Below the pieces are notes generated by a model. It ran no database searches. It was given only the letters and a program-made list of their open reading frames with translations, and was not told where the DNA came from. Both the position numbers and the translations under genes were made by a program. Positions 24,057-37,525 of a stretch of DNA of 64,000 nucleotides are shown here, piece by piece. Numbering within the stretch: position 1 is the stretch's first letter; each line of letters opens with the position of its first letter. Source of the stretch: Lichenostomus cassidix (taxonomy: Eukaryota; Chordata; Aves; Passeriformes; Meliphagidae). Location: positions 54,645,350 to 54,709,349 of the forward strand of contig CM039183.1 of NCBI GenBank assembly GCA_008360975.2. Direction: 5' to 3'.

Positions 24057-27000
24057 GGGCTGTGAAAAATAAGGAAGTATCCTGGATACAAACATCTTAA
24101 GCCACTATCACATCCATGCTGAAAGCAGCACTTAAAACTGGCCAGAAAATTACCACATTCGAAATTGCCTTGCTAGGAAAAAAGAGGTATTGACTCTTGA
24201 CTTTCAATAGTACTCAAAGTTCTGAAACAAGATCACCATCAATTAGACAGCTGAAATTAAAAATGCATGTTAGAGCATGCAATCAGAGCAAAAAATGCTA
24301 TCAGAGAATGTATTTCTCAAGGGACACTGGAGAAAAACTACTAAATGCACAAAAATAAATCAAAAGAAGTTTCAGAAGAACCTGGCTGACCACCAGCAGT
24401 TACAGCAGTTTTATGGTGGCTAAACCCTGGTGGACTTTCCAAATCCACATTTTCTACCCTTCAAACTTCCAACAGTCATCTAGGTCTCCAAATGGAACCA
24501 TGTGTTTTGCACCCTGAGACCAGATGCCCATCTGCAGCTCCCTGTTGATTGGCTGTGATTACCTCTGCTATTCTCACTTAGGTTCATGTGCTGTAGCTTG
24601 GCTGACAGCTCACAGTACCAGTGTACAAGCAGTCCCATTAGGGAGTTTCTGCCTTCTTGGCTTCAGGATCTGAGCTGTTATAAAACAGATTACAAAAATA
24701 CCATAAAAACAAAAGACAAGAGTGGAAAATTAAAGGGAAGATCTCAGTAACCTCCCAAAGTGACAATATTGCAATTGCTACACCATTACCTAAACACTCA
24801 CTCACTAGCATGTTTTACCAGTAAAATTCTCTCCAAGATAAAAATATGTATACATTACCACCCCTCTCAGCATTACATACTTTCAACAAAGTACAGCTCT
24901 ATCACTGTGAAGTTAAAACAATTGATAACACTCAAAGTCTACTGCCAAAACTCTCCTACTTGATGGTCAGAAGGCATAACTGGTAATTAAAATCCACATT
25001 CAAGCCACACAAGCAAAATACTTCCCAGCTTCAAGAACTCCTGCACTTTGGAGACCATTATATCTCTGTCATCAAGACATTAAAGGCAGGCCTCTGGAAT
25101 TCCTCAGCTATTCATTCACTTTCAGAAACCAGCCTGTTCTGGTAGTGCCTCCCATCATGGAGTAATTTTTATCTGACTATATGTGAAATATCCCAGATAT
25201 GAACAAAGGCTGTGAACAAAAGCACAGAAGATGCACCTGAAAAACATCAGAAGGGGAAATAGAATTGGGGGTTTCTAAACTATTCTAGCAATTCTGGGAT
25301 CAAATACCCTCCAATGTAAGGATTTGACCCTGGTTTGTTCAGAATCCCTTGTGCACCCTCTGGGGGTTTGCAGACACCCATATGCAGGCATTTGCTGGGT
25401 GCTTGTCAGAGGCAGTATGAGTAATTCCTTCCTGTCTCGTAAGGTTTGGTGGCTATCCAAAAAACAAGGGAATTAGAAGGGGGAAAGAATGTGTGAGTCA
25501 CAAGGGAATTTTTAATTTGTAAATGGCATTTGTAAGGCTTATGTTGAAATACATCATCCAATTCTGACATACAAATTTTAGAGAGGCTGTTATGGGTGTG
25601 GGGGAATGACAAAGAGGTGCAAAGATAAAGGACTCAGAAGGTAGAAAGATATACAGCAGGAGACTGAAACCTTTTAGTTCATTTAAGATATCAAGCTGAT
25701 TTGATTGACTTGATGACTTAATTTATAAGGACTTCCCACAGGAGAAAGACAGTAGTTACTAAGACTGATCCATGGAAGTGATGTAAAAGCCAAAGTAACA
25801 CATTAGAAAGATAAATTTTTAGCATATGGGAGGAAAAACCATTAGAATAAGCCATCATTGTAAGAAAACTCTTGAGCCCATAAATCATGTCTGGCCATCT
25901 TCAAAAATATTTACCTCCATCAAGTTACTGGACTTTGTAGATGGATAGTATATGAAGTTTACATTGAGAGAAGAAGAGAATTGTTGATCTAATGGCCCTT
26001 CTTGTTCTCAAAATCCGTAAATATTTTAGTAAAGAAGTACAGAGTGATGTGACTGTTTGTTATGCTTCTGGAATCAAGACACTTGACCAAGTACACTCCT
26101 GAAGACTACACATGCTGGGTGAAGAGTAAAGCACTCTCCTATCACCAAACAGCATGGTATTCTTGCTGACATGTTACTTTTCTCTCTCATGAAAGATTGT
26201 ACATTAATATCAGTCTGCACTGAGATTTCTCAAAACAGTCTCCCAAATCCCTTTTAGGACATAAATAGACTGACACAGTCAGTTTCAGGAGGCAGTTGAG
26301 GTTTTCCACGAACCATCTGTTGTTTAAACGAAACTGAAAAGTTGCACATATTGAGACTGTTGCTAATTAAGGTGACCTTTTAAGCTTTAATTACTTGACA
26401 ACAAAGAAAAACACCTTAGCATTTAAAATTCACAAAATATTACCAGAAAAATTCCAGCTGCCCCCTGGATAAAAATGAAGTTATCTATTGTCACCTTGGG
26501 TAAGTTCCAATGCAGATATGAGTTTTCACAAAATTTCAGTGTATACTTATGCAGGTAAAATACAGATACATCAGATATCACTGAGAATAACAGTGGTAAT
26601 TGAGTACCACATACAGCTTGTTCATGTCTGTCCTCGCTTTTTCCTGTGGTTCTATTAGGAACGATACGGAATGTTTGACTGCAGTGTAACAGGCACATCA
26701 AGATTCACTACAGCAATTCTCCTATGAAATCTCTAATGAGAAGTATAGATATGATCATCTCTGCATCTATTCGCATGTTGAGAAATACAGGTTAGCGAAG
26801 AACAAATTAGCACAGTTATCTTTGCTGTAACAACAAAAATCTCGGCAGAAAGCATTTTAGTGTATTTTTGTTCATACAAAAAAGTTCCATGAACCTCAAC
26901 AGTGTTTAATCATATGGTTCACAGCAATTTTTCCCCTTTTTTTAGGAAGTCAGAGCATATATACCATGTAGTACACATAATAAATAAAAAATATATACAA

Positions 27001-27394
27001 TAATATTTAGTCCACATATTCCTCCACAAATACATCTGCACATAAATAGCATTCATTCCTAGCTATCTCATCACAACATATTTTAAATTATTATCATCTG
27101 CAAGGTAAATGTATGTTTTTGCATCTCTTCTCAACCTAAAAACTGCTTTCATTTTCATAAGTTGGACATATGTTCAATTGAGAACATGTAATTGCTGAAA
27201 TAGAGATCTCTTCCAAATCCAGTAGAAAATTCAAAAATTATCTTAGTTCATCATGACTGGATACCTATGACCTTAAAAGTTCAGAAGACTTCTCTTACCC
27301 TCTGTGATCAAATGATCACAATTCTCTCACAGGTACTCACATTCTTGATTATTTTCTTCATATTTGTGGATATAATTTTTTGTGATGACTTACA

Positions 27395-27640
27395 AAAGAG
27401 GTGGATCAACTGGAAAAAGTACAGAGCAGTTAACAAATGGGTTCAGAAGTCTAGAAAGCATGTTCTACTGAAAGAGCTTGGTTTGTTTAGTCTAAAAAAG
27501 AGAAGACTGAGGAAAAGATATGATAACAGTCTTCAACTATGTAAAAGGTTGTTGTAATAAGTGTTCTTCGTGCCCGCAAGGGATAGGGCAAGAAGCAAGG
27601 AGCTTAAATTAGAGCAAACACGACTTAGAGATCATGAAAG
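27395..27640 (+). mobile_element. Ancient CR1 LINE fragment
   Basis: The plus-strand frame reads KHVLLKELGLFSLKKRRLR, the CR1 ORF2 C-terminal motif usually seen as YEERLRELGLFSLEKRRLRGD. It continues with 'aacagtcttcaactatgtaaaaggttgt' and 'gggatagggcaagaagcaaggagctta', matching the CR1 landmarks that follow. The 96-residue open frame at 27267-27557 is partly this remnant and is not a gene. Confidence 0.78.
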
Positions 27641-28478
27641 ACTTTTGATGGGATCCTAGAAACTTAAGCTTTAAGAGCTGTCCTGCTTAAAAATTCTCTT
27701 AAGTATATAAATGTAGCAAGAAGCAAATTTACTCACTAGCCTTTAGTGTAGCACAAATAGATAACAGATCCATTGTGGTGGACCACAACATTTGTCCATG
27801 TGGAGAGCAGGGCAAAACCACCAAGTGCTGATAGCACAAGCTCAATGAAACAAATTCATTCCTTCTTCCACAATGGCCAAAATCTGAAGATCTGTGCTGT
27901 ACAATTACTTGGTAACTCTTACTTTTGTTTAAGGCTATTTCAATTTCCACTTTGTTGTGACTTAGTTTAGTTCAAGCACAAAAACATAATTTCAGAAGTC
28001 TAACAACAATTCTGATTTGGTCAGGGGAACAGAAAAGGAAAAATAACAAAAAAACACAATAAGGGAGCTGTTCTCCTGACATCGCAAGTTAAAGTAAATC
28101 ACTCTGATGTGAAGAAAAAAGCATTTCACCCTTTCTCCCTTTAGTGTTGCTTATTATTGACCTCTGGTTTTAATCATTCACTCTTTTAGAAATCATTTTA
28201 GTGTGTCTGGACAAAGAGAAATATGAGTAACTATCTACTAATCATTGACATTCAAATAATTCCATCAATGTCTACCCTTCAGCCAGTCTTTCACTTTTTT
28301 TCTTCAAGGCAGGGAAAATTCTGAGCTGAATGCTGGAAGTCTTATTTAACTCACCTCAGTGCTAGTCATGCAACAAAACAGGCAATAATCACACCTTGTG
28401 ATATGAGGTAAAACTGTTCCACACTAGGTTTACTTCATAAAAGAAGCAGCAGAAATTTTTGTGCCTCTACATCACCTG

Positions 28479-28516
28479 GAGATTTTAAAAACTATAGGAG
28501 ATTTTAAAAACTATAG
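28479..28516. repeat. Perfect 19-bp tandem duplication
   Basis: Two identical adjacent copies of gagattttaaaaactatag, with no mismatch, suggesting a recent slippage or repair event. Confidence 0.95.
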
Positions 28517-28669
28517 ACAACTAAATAAAGCACAGAACTTTACAAGTTTTCCGTTTAAAAGGAAGAAATGTTTTATTTTCTTTACTAAAATTTACATACT
28601 GAACAGTACCTGTATTTTCAGTAGAATTATAATTACTTCTTACTCAGTTTAAGAGATGTTGAACAAAGC

Positions 28670-28686
28670 AAAAAAAAAAAAAAAAA
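28670..28686. repeat. A17 homopolymer
   Basis: Seventeen uninterrupted As within ESR1 intron 2, with no retroposed sequence recognised beside it. Confidence 0.9.
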
Positions 28687-29371
28687 GATCCATTCCACAA
28701 AGTGACAGGCATTTAAATAATTATCTCTGTCACAGTAATTACAGTGTTTTTGTTAGGTGTCCTTTACTCCACTAGCCTTTTTAACCCTGACAAGACTGAC
28801 AACTAAACCATTCTGTGTATATTTCAAAGCCTTGCTTTGCTGGCAGACACAAGCGATAGTTTATCAAGGAAATATTCCTTTTCAACATTGGCTCTCAAAG
28901 GACATCTTACATCTTTAAGAAGCTGAGATTTGGACTGAACCATCTGGCTAATGGAGCACTAAATTAAGATTAATATATCAATCAGCAGGAATTAATCATC
29001 TCACAGGGAATTCTCAAAAGAAACGCCTTTGATAACAGGAGAGAGATTAATAGCCTGGAAGAGTGGTCATCTTGATACAATATTGATTTTTTAATTAGAT
29101 TTCTCACTGCCACCATGGTCAGATGGACCTAAAGCAAGGACAACATAGAAAGGCTTTCCTTTCCCTCATTAATGTTGGGCTAAACACCAACATACTATAT
29201 ACCTGCCAGCAGCATTCACCAAGTACAGAGCTAAACCTACATGGGAGAGCACAACAACTGCTAATGAAAATGCAGTAAATGTCATTGTCCCCGACTCAGG
29301 CTGAAATCTGACATATCTCCAATTTCCTCAAGAGTAAAGAGCAAAGGTGACTCACTTGAACGGTTCATTAC

Positions 29372-29562
29372 CTTGAATACTCCTTTTGAAGAAGGCTTTG
29401 CAGCCCTCGCAGGACCAGACCCCATAGTGGTATCCGGAGGCGTAGTCGTTGCAGACAGCACAGTACCGAGTTTCCTTGGAGGACTCCATGGACAGGCTCC
29501 CCTTCTCGCTGGTACTGGACATCCTCTCCCGCATGCTGTGGCGCCTGTTATCAGAGCTTGGT
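29372..29562 (-). CDS. ESR1: ESR1 coding exon 2: end of A/B region and first zinc finger
   Basis: 191 nt, the same length as I recall for the human exon. The acceptor is GCACAG before 29562, preceded by a long pyrimidine tract; the donor is GTAATG after 29372. It encodes residues 143 (last base) to 206 plus one base of codon 207. A Ser-rich linker ([20 protein letters not shown]) precedes [18 protein letters not shown]. Cys177, Cys180, Cys194 and Cys197 are the zinc ligands of finger 1. [10 protein letters not shown] (194-203) holds the P-box residues E, G and A that give steroid receptors of this class specificity for the oestrogen response element half-site. The open frame runs upstream of the acceptor into intron sequence ([12 protein letters not shown]...), which is not coding. 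Confidence 0.98.
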
Positions 29563-32500
29563 CTGTGCATAGCGAAAGAGAAAACAAAAAAAACAAGCAT
29601 AGTTCTTTCAGGGAGGTTAAGCTTCCGTCCAGTGCTTCAGGTTGTAAGTGAGAAGTTTTGTTTGTTTGGAAACAACCAATAGACAAGAAAAAAATTACCT
29701 ACTGCCCTCTCTCCTGTTGGAAAGTTGCAGAATTAGTAAGATAGAAGGGAATTTCTCATAAATAAACTTGAAGTTATTGGGCATTGTACCTTGAAAAATT
29801 AAAAGTTGTTTGATAAATTAGTCAATTTTTCAACATTACAAAAGAATACCAAGCAAACCAGCACTATTTTGTTTACCTGTTCCCATCCAAAGGTTTCAGC
29901 ATAACTGCACTATCAGCAGCTAGCTTGAGAATCTGAGTCAAATATCACTCTATGATTGAACCTGAATCAGTTTAATTATTAACTAAATTATTATGTTATA
30001 TACACCTAAATTATTAACCAAGCTATTTTCAAGCGTTATTGCCCAATTACAGATGCAAGCTTCCCTTCACTTGTCAAGATCTAATACTGCATAAAACAGT
30101 GCCTAAATGCATTTTCATAAAAATTAAGAAGCAGTTTTAGTGCAACAAAAAAAAATGAAAGAGTATTGAAAATTGTTGCCGAATAACTGTTGTTCCAGTG
30201 ACGGACAAATGTTACTGTACGTATACTAGACATGCACATGACCCACATGTGCAGGATGCTGCTGAATGAAAACCAAACAGATCTATCTGTAAATGGCAAA
30301 GAATTCACATCCAGTGGACCTGGTAAGAGGTTATTGTGGGTAGCTGCTGCAGGCATGGTATACAATATTCAAAAAAGCTGAGAGGATGTGAAATTGCCAA
30401 GGGAACCTCCAGTGTACTCTGGGATTGCCCCTGGAAGGCAAACAGTTCTTGCAAAACATGCTTTCCAGCAAGAGTCTGCACTGAAAATCGTCCAGGAGAC
30501 AAATAGCATCGGGTGTGACAGCACCAGACAAGCTAAAGCATGAAGAATCCTACTGTTTATTGTAATTATCAACTTACATGCATGCTTTAATTGCTGATTA
30601 GTAAACAGGTGGCTTTTATCTCCCCAGAGTCTCAACATTTTCTCAAGCAAACATATCCTGGTTTTGAGCCTAGGAGACTCTCTCTCAGATTTCTTCCTAC
30701 GTACCTAATTTTGCCTCATTCCCTTATTGAGCACAAAAAACTTGCTGTGTTTTGATGAACTGAGACATCTGGCACCAACCACACTTTCCTGCTCCAAACC
30801 TGTACTCCCCAGCAGCTGTCTGATTTCTTTAGGTATGCTCAACTATCTCGTTTAGTCAAAGTTCCCTCACATCTCCTGCTGCAGTACTTCTCAACATCCA
30901 AAATCTTTCTACCAGCCAAAGGCACCTGGACACTCTCATATGTGCTCTTGGCCATCCCCTCGAGGCTTTATATATATATAATTTCTGTCCCCAAATATGA
31001 TATTAATTAAAAGCTTTCCAATGAAAATATATCAGTTATTAGAGAAAGATGGCATCATTCAGGAAAACTGCATTTTTAAACCCAGTGTTCTTTGCCGAAA
31101 CTTATACATCAGCTAATTTTGAACATTTACTTAAATAACATTTTTTTTCCCTTGGGACTTGAGCAGAAGTGAAGAATTGTAATGTGAAGTGCTGACATGA
31201 CACAACTCCGTTTTTTCAGTGAGACAGGAAAATTGGAGAATGTCACAATTGACAACATAATTCTGTAAAACTAGGCAGGGAAAAGCATCCTTTCATATTC
31301 TAGATGCTAAAATGTAAAAAATGGAAAACAAAAAATGTACAAAAATTAATACAATATCATTAATTAATCATTATGGATCCAACACACACCTTTTCCAGCC
31401 CAACAAACCTAGCTAACTTTTTTTTTTATTTCTTTTCCAGGTCCTGAACCTTCCTTTGAATTTGCTTTATCCCAGTGCCTCATTTAATTGACCTTTTCTA
31501 CTGAGCACTGATCAAAGCTGTTGCTTTTTATCTTCTCCACCCCACTCTCCTCTGTCGGCAGCTTTATCACCTCTGTCAGTATAACTTTAAACCACGATGT
31601 GGCTTCTTTAAAACACATACTCTTAGGTACCTATAACTACAATAATGTTTTAAATATTTGAGGTAAACCAGCAGGCAATCTAATACCTGTAGACATAATT
31701 TTAACAGCAAGGGACTAATTTGTTAGGCATACATGATGACTTGATAGATATTCACAATATTTGATCCTTTTTTTTCAAAACTGATACAAATATGCATGTT
31801 ATACAAGATAAGGTTCCCAGAATTATTTTCATGTCAATAAGTACAAAGAAATTACAACTTTATGAAGTTAAATATTAAGTAATTGCTCTTTAAAAACACT
31901 TCTAAAAACACTACAAGAAAAAAATTTCAGTTTCAGAACAGTTATATGTTTTTGCAGGTGTGTAGCAGTTTTCCAACATCAGAAACATGCACACTTACTA
32001 AAGCAATCCTAGCTTCCCAATCAGATATGAAAGAAAATATTTTAATAAGTAAAACCAAAAAGTATTAGTCACCACTGATTTATCAGTCAGATAAATTCAA
32101 TTTTCATCTTTTCAGAATATGCATCTCTGTTCAGATCTAGCCTAGGTTCACAAATATATTTTTATTAAAGTTATATTTGAGAATAATAAAAAATTACTGA
32201 AAAATTACCTGAAAAATAGAAAAAAAAAAAAGCTTTTTTGAATGTAGAATAGATTAAAAATTTCAGTAAATATGTACACTCCAGAGAAAATAAGCTGCGT
32301 GAAAACACTAAGAAGGAAAACACAGTAAAGACATATTTTGCCATGCTTTTTTGGAGTCAGTCCCACAGATTCTGTCCATCCTCAGTCACAAAATGAGGGT
32401 CCTTGCGGGAGGCTGCAGGCAGAACCTGTTCCCTGCAGGCACTCCCGGGCTCTGTGCTCACAGGGATCACAGGGAAGCAGTGCTGCTGCTCACACCTGCC

Positions 32501-34287
32501 TGCAATGTCCCCAGTGTGTCAAATGTGACTCAGGTCTCCATCGCCTTCCTGCACAAACTTGTGACATTGGGAGAGCGCTACAAATCTGTTAACACAGACT
32601 TTCACAAAGCAAAAGGAATCTAAGGATGACCTTTCTGCTTCCCACCCTCACAATCAGTGCCACTCCACCACCACTTGAGCAAAGTTTTGCAAACTGGCCC
32701 TGCAGAGTCATCATGCTCATGCTTTGGTGAACCACAGTGGGAAGCACACTAAAATACCCCTAGCTCCATATTCCCCAGAAATAACATCCTTCCATTTATA
32801 TAGTGGAAATAAAAGCTGGCAGTAAATTAAGCCAAGTAATTATTAGAAGAGGTGAGGAGAAAAACTTTTTTTGTGAAAAGAGGATCCCCATAACAGAGAT
32901 TGCTAAGTCAAAATGACATATCAGATTTCACACAGAAACTAGCTGCTAGTTAGCACACATCACAGACCACTGACGCTGTGTCCTGACAAAAAAAACAAAA
33001 CAGCACACTTGTCATCCAGTTTTCTCTGAGGTTTCAAGGGTTGCTCTTCTGGAGAACATCGCACAACAGCCTAACCCGGCTTAATAACTTTAGCAAGACC
33101 ATCATTCCCAAAATACAAGAGCAGAACCTTTTCCACAATTCCCTTTGCAACCTATGCAAACAATAACAACAACAAAAAAAATTAAAAGACCAAAAGATCT
33201 TGCCAACTATGTTTACAAAAAAACCCCACAGACCTAAAAGAAAACCCCATATAAAGCCCACTCTCTGAGGCCTGCACCAAAACAAAACAGATTAGAAAGC
33301 TGAAAAAACCCCAGAATTTACTGCTCATTTCCAAGTGCAATAACATAACAGATATAAAATGGAAACTGTTTGGAACCTACAGAGCAGAACAGATTGTCTC
33401 CCACACTCACTTTCATGTTTCACACTTCAATGTGTGTAAGGAAACAAGACATTCACTTATGACCTGCAGCTCTGAATCAGAAAGAGATTATTAACCCTAT
33501 GGTGACTGCAAAGTAAAAAGAATGTGTACATGAGATTACACTTTTATAATGTAAATTTAGTTTTTTAGGTCAAGATAATCTGACTGGCAGACAGGATGAA
33601 TCTAGGATAGCCCAAAGTACACAATCCACATAACAGTGAGGTAAGCCCCAATTTATTCACAATCCCAGCTTTCCCTGAAATAAAGGGATTTCATGGTAGG
33701 AGGTCTTAAGGAAAAAGTTATTTAAGTAATTAAAGAAGGCACCTTGAGAAATTCTAGTTTTCTGAATTTATTTTCACACAAGAAAATTTAATCTGCAGCT
33801 GTTGAATCTTTTTTGCCAGAATGGATGGAAGTTCCCAGTGTAAGGTGCTTCAAAACTAATGGTCATTTCAAAAGTAGTCAAGGTCTAGCACAAATGCTTT
33901 TCCACACATTGCACTTATTACAACACCATTCTACCATTCAATATGAAATCAATCTGCTGTTAGAAAGTGAACTTCTGTGTGGGGCAAAATATTTATGAAA
34001 TATTATTTGAACAGAACTAAGTGCTTGATAACACAAGACATCTCAAGCAGAAGTATTGCAATAGGACTGACCAAGTATATAAATCAACAGAAAATCACCA
34101 AGTACATTAATGACCTCAAAACTACACTCTCAAAAAGTAGCTCAAATGAATCTGAAAAAAAAACATATGCCATCCAAATGAAAGTGTTGGCTTAAAAAAA
34201 TATCCCAAAATGTCTAGGGTTGTAATTAAGTGAAGTACAACTTGATGACAGAGAGAAAGCCTTACATGAAGTTGTATCTCAAATGGA

Positions 34288-34345
34288 CAGAATCACAGGA
34301 TATTTTAGGCTAGATGGAACTTTGGGAGGTGACCACATGCCAAGT
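34288..34345 (-). mobile_element. Possible CR1 3' end fragment
   Basis: A short stretch 'acagaatcacaggatatttt' then 'aggctagatggaactttggg' resembles the reverse complement of a CR1 terminus. It is too short and diverged to be sure, and the less AT-rich sequence to its right does not continue the CR1 pattern. Confidence 0.4.
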
Positions 34346-37300
34346 CAGTGTTGGCACAAGATGGGCTACAGCAAGGAGGGTGGGTTCCAGCAACTGGAGC
34401 AGCAGATGGCGTCACTCCTTGGCTGATACTCCGCTGGTGATGAGGATCTGCTAAGGCTCACCCTGCAACCTGATTGTCAGTGATTCCTGATCCATGGCTC
34501 TGAGCCCATGCAACTCACACAGTGGCTAAATCCCCTTCCCCCCCAAAACAGGATGGTTTTGTCTATGTACCCACAGAACCCTTGCATAGCTCCTGCCTGA
34601 CCCACGCCCTGGGCAAATGCCACTCAACCTGGCCAAACCGCGTCTGGGAGGGTGAAGATGTTCAGCAGGGAGAGCCATCATGCTGAACTTTGCTCTGGCC
34701 CTGTTTAGGTAACTAATATACTTGCAGGGCTTTCTTGCCACTCTATCCTGTTTATTCCATGATGATCAGAAAGTTAAAGTCTCTGGGTGTGGCATCAAAA
34801 CCAAGAGTAATAAGCATTTCCCTTCGATAATGATGATGTCCTTTCCAGCTTAGTGCCTGCCTCACTAAACTTGACATTTAAGTTCACCAACAGTTTCTGT
34901 ATGGGATAAACATAGCAGTGGAAGTTTGACACTCCTGGGTGAAACGAAGCTATAGGATTAGAAAGAGCTGCCTCTAATTCATATCTCTAAATGGAATGCA
35001 TGGCTACCTCCTTCTCTTCCCTTTCCCACAGCCCTGACAGCTACCTGTGCCTTCACAAGTCTTCCTGTCAAGGGAAATACTGAGTGTAAGCAGGAAAGCT
35101 ACCAGAGCAGAGCTGCACAGCAGCTCCTTTGACACCTAGACAAGACAGAAGGAGACCATCCTGGTGAAGAAATGCTCCTCTGGTCATTTATTCTCATTTC
35201 ATGGCTTTGGCTCATATCTTGTCTTCTCCTTCAGTGTGAGAGCAGGGACACCTCAACAGGACTACTTGCACCAAAAACCCCAAGCTGATTTAGAAGAAAT
35301 ATTGACATAAAGAAGGAGGAGAGGCAATATGAAGAATTACTTTGAAAATAACAGAAGATATATATGAAGGCCAACTAAGAAAAATGACAAGGAAACCAAC
35401 TGAAAACTGACTGTCCTTAGCATAGTAAAAAGAAAAAAATATAACTGACAGAAGTGAAAAGAAAGGAAAATAAATGAAAATAAAGTTATATGAAAGTTGA
35501 ATAATAAAATAGTCTTTAAATGCTGACAGGATTTCACAATGTATCAGAAAATGTATCAGAAGTCTTTTAGTCAGAAGACACTGAAATTTTTTCTTTAGAA
35601 CTAAAATAAAAGACATTTTAATCTGGTAAGTTAAATTTAAAAACTTATGCAAAATATCTCGTTGACCAAGAAACAGTAGTGTTGAGGACAACCTCTGGCA
35701 ACATGAAAACAAAAGCTTATCTTCTTAGGTCATCAAAACTTCTTATTTGACATGAAATTAAACATTTCCTTTGGCATTAGTTTTATAATCTTCCTTCATT
35801 CTTAACTCTGGTTAATTTTAAAATGAGTGATTGAAATGCCACATTTGGATATGCCAAAATTAAACCACTCCATGCGTGCAGAAGGATGTCCTCTAAAACT
35901 ATCTAGTAATGCCAGTATAAATTTGCACATTCTTTCAGTCCATTAAAGCTTCATTTTTGACAAATTCAATTTTATTCTCAGATCTGCCACAATTATTTGC
36001 AGATTTCATTAAAGTCTAGAGAGATGTGTTTATGCACTGTCACTGAGTGGTCCACAACATCTCCAGCCACTTTTCCTGGAGGTTCTATGGATGGGAAGGG
36101 AAAGGAGCCCAGACTTGTGTATATGTCTAATATCTGAATCCAGATGATTTCAATACTTCCCTCTCCCATATTTCTACTCCTTGGATCACTTTTCCATGGT
36201 TTATATATGTGAGCTGATAATTGTGCAGCAGATTCCCTTGACAACATAGAAATTTGCCCAACTTTCTGAAAAATGCAGAAGTTTTTCTTGGGAATGGCAG
36301 GGGAGTGAGGGGTGGGCTCTATGGAGGAAAGACCTCAATCTATTTATTAGTTCTACGGGTCTGAAATTCAAATTTATACCAAAAAATCTTTTTAATAAAT
36401 ACTGAGAAATTTATTCTCTTTCATTCTGTTTCTCAGTTCTATTGGAATCTAAACTACAACTGACTTGCAGGGTCATTTTCATTATTCTTAAGTAAAGACT
36501 GGTGGTGTAGCTGTACTTCGTGGAATAACCCAAATTTGAAATAGTTTCGAAGCAACAGCTTTTGGGTTTTTTTCCTTATGCAGATAATTTTAATAATTTC
36601 TTTCTGCACATAAGGTGAATGCAGAAACACCCACAGATATTCTTTACATAATTATACCTTAAAAAAAGATTAAAGTTTTAAACACAGCGTGGTTGAACTG
36701 CATCTTGCAAATGCTACTGAAACCCTCATTAATATGTCTTGTGCATAGGTATGTTATCTTTAATTATATGACCATACTTTTCAGAGGGCAACAGCTCATC
36801 AGTGCACCAAACAAAAAAGAATTTATTAAATGAGCAGCTGCTCTGTCTGTGAGGGCTTTTTTTTCTCTCTGACTGTTCAGTGTCTGGTGCCGTACTATCA
36901 GCACATTGTCCAAATTCAGAATTAATTTCCTCCCAGTATTTCCATGCCACTATAGCAATTTAGCAGCTGACAGGCCTTAATGAATGTATTTTTCCAATAC
37001 TCTTCTGAGTTGAAAGGACAAAAAATGACACTGAGAGAGATTAAGGTCAAAACTATATACTGATTTAGGGGCAACCTGAGTTTTTAAGTACTCACCATTA
37101 AATAGCACTTTGAATGTTCAGAGTGCTACTTTTCTTGTCTGCAATTGCAAGAGCAAATGTTCAACACTTACATGAATCAGACTGTAGGACTTCCATTCTG
37201 CACAAAGAAAATTACAATACAGCACAAGAATGCTTGCGAAGAGTTTGACTGAAATGATTTCTGAACTTTACAGAAGCATTTGTGGCAGAATTAGAAAGAG

Positions 37301-37505
37301 AATTTAGTTCTTCAGACCAGAAATCAATTATGTTTCCCCATAATAATTTTTACCTCTTTCCTTTTTTAGTTACCAGCCTTTGGAAAATGAGTAGAGAATT
37401 TATAGTGACGTAATTCACTATATTAGTATGACACATTCCATGGATGAGCCTTTTCATATATTAGGACAGCACCCTACTTATGATTACCCTAGAAATATGG
37501 AAATA

Positions 37506-37525
37506 ATTATAATAATAATAATAAT
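37506..37525. repeat. AAT trinucleotide microsatellite
   Basis: Short array of ATA/AAT units (attataataataataataat) in intron 1. Confidence 0.8.

Larger units (their letters stand above)
16599..29371 (-). other. ESR1: ESR1 intron 2
   Basis: 12.8 kb intron separating the two zinc-finger exons, with donor GTAATG read from 29371 and acceptor TTGCAG ending at 16599. It contains an A-rich tract (20358-20434), CR1 pieces (20851-20955, 23085-24056, 27395-27640), an imperfect 20-bp tandem repeat (22625-22665), a perfect 19-bp tandem duplication (28479-28516) and an A17 run (28670-28686). The intervals 16700-20350, 24060-27390 and 27650-28470 show no gene or recognisable repeat. Confidence 0.9.

Noticed and set aside
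29352..29600. 82-codon minus-strand protein with an upstream [12 protein letters not shown] leader that looks like a signal peptide
   Set aside because: The hydrophobic leader is the translated pyrimidine tract of the intron 1 acceptor; the real exon starts at 29562.
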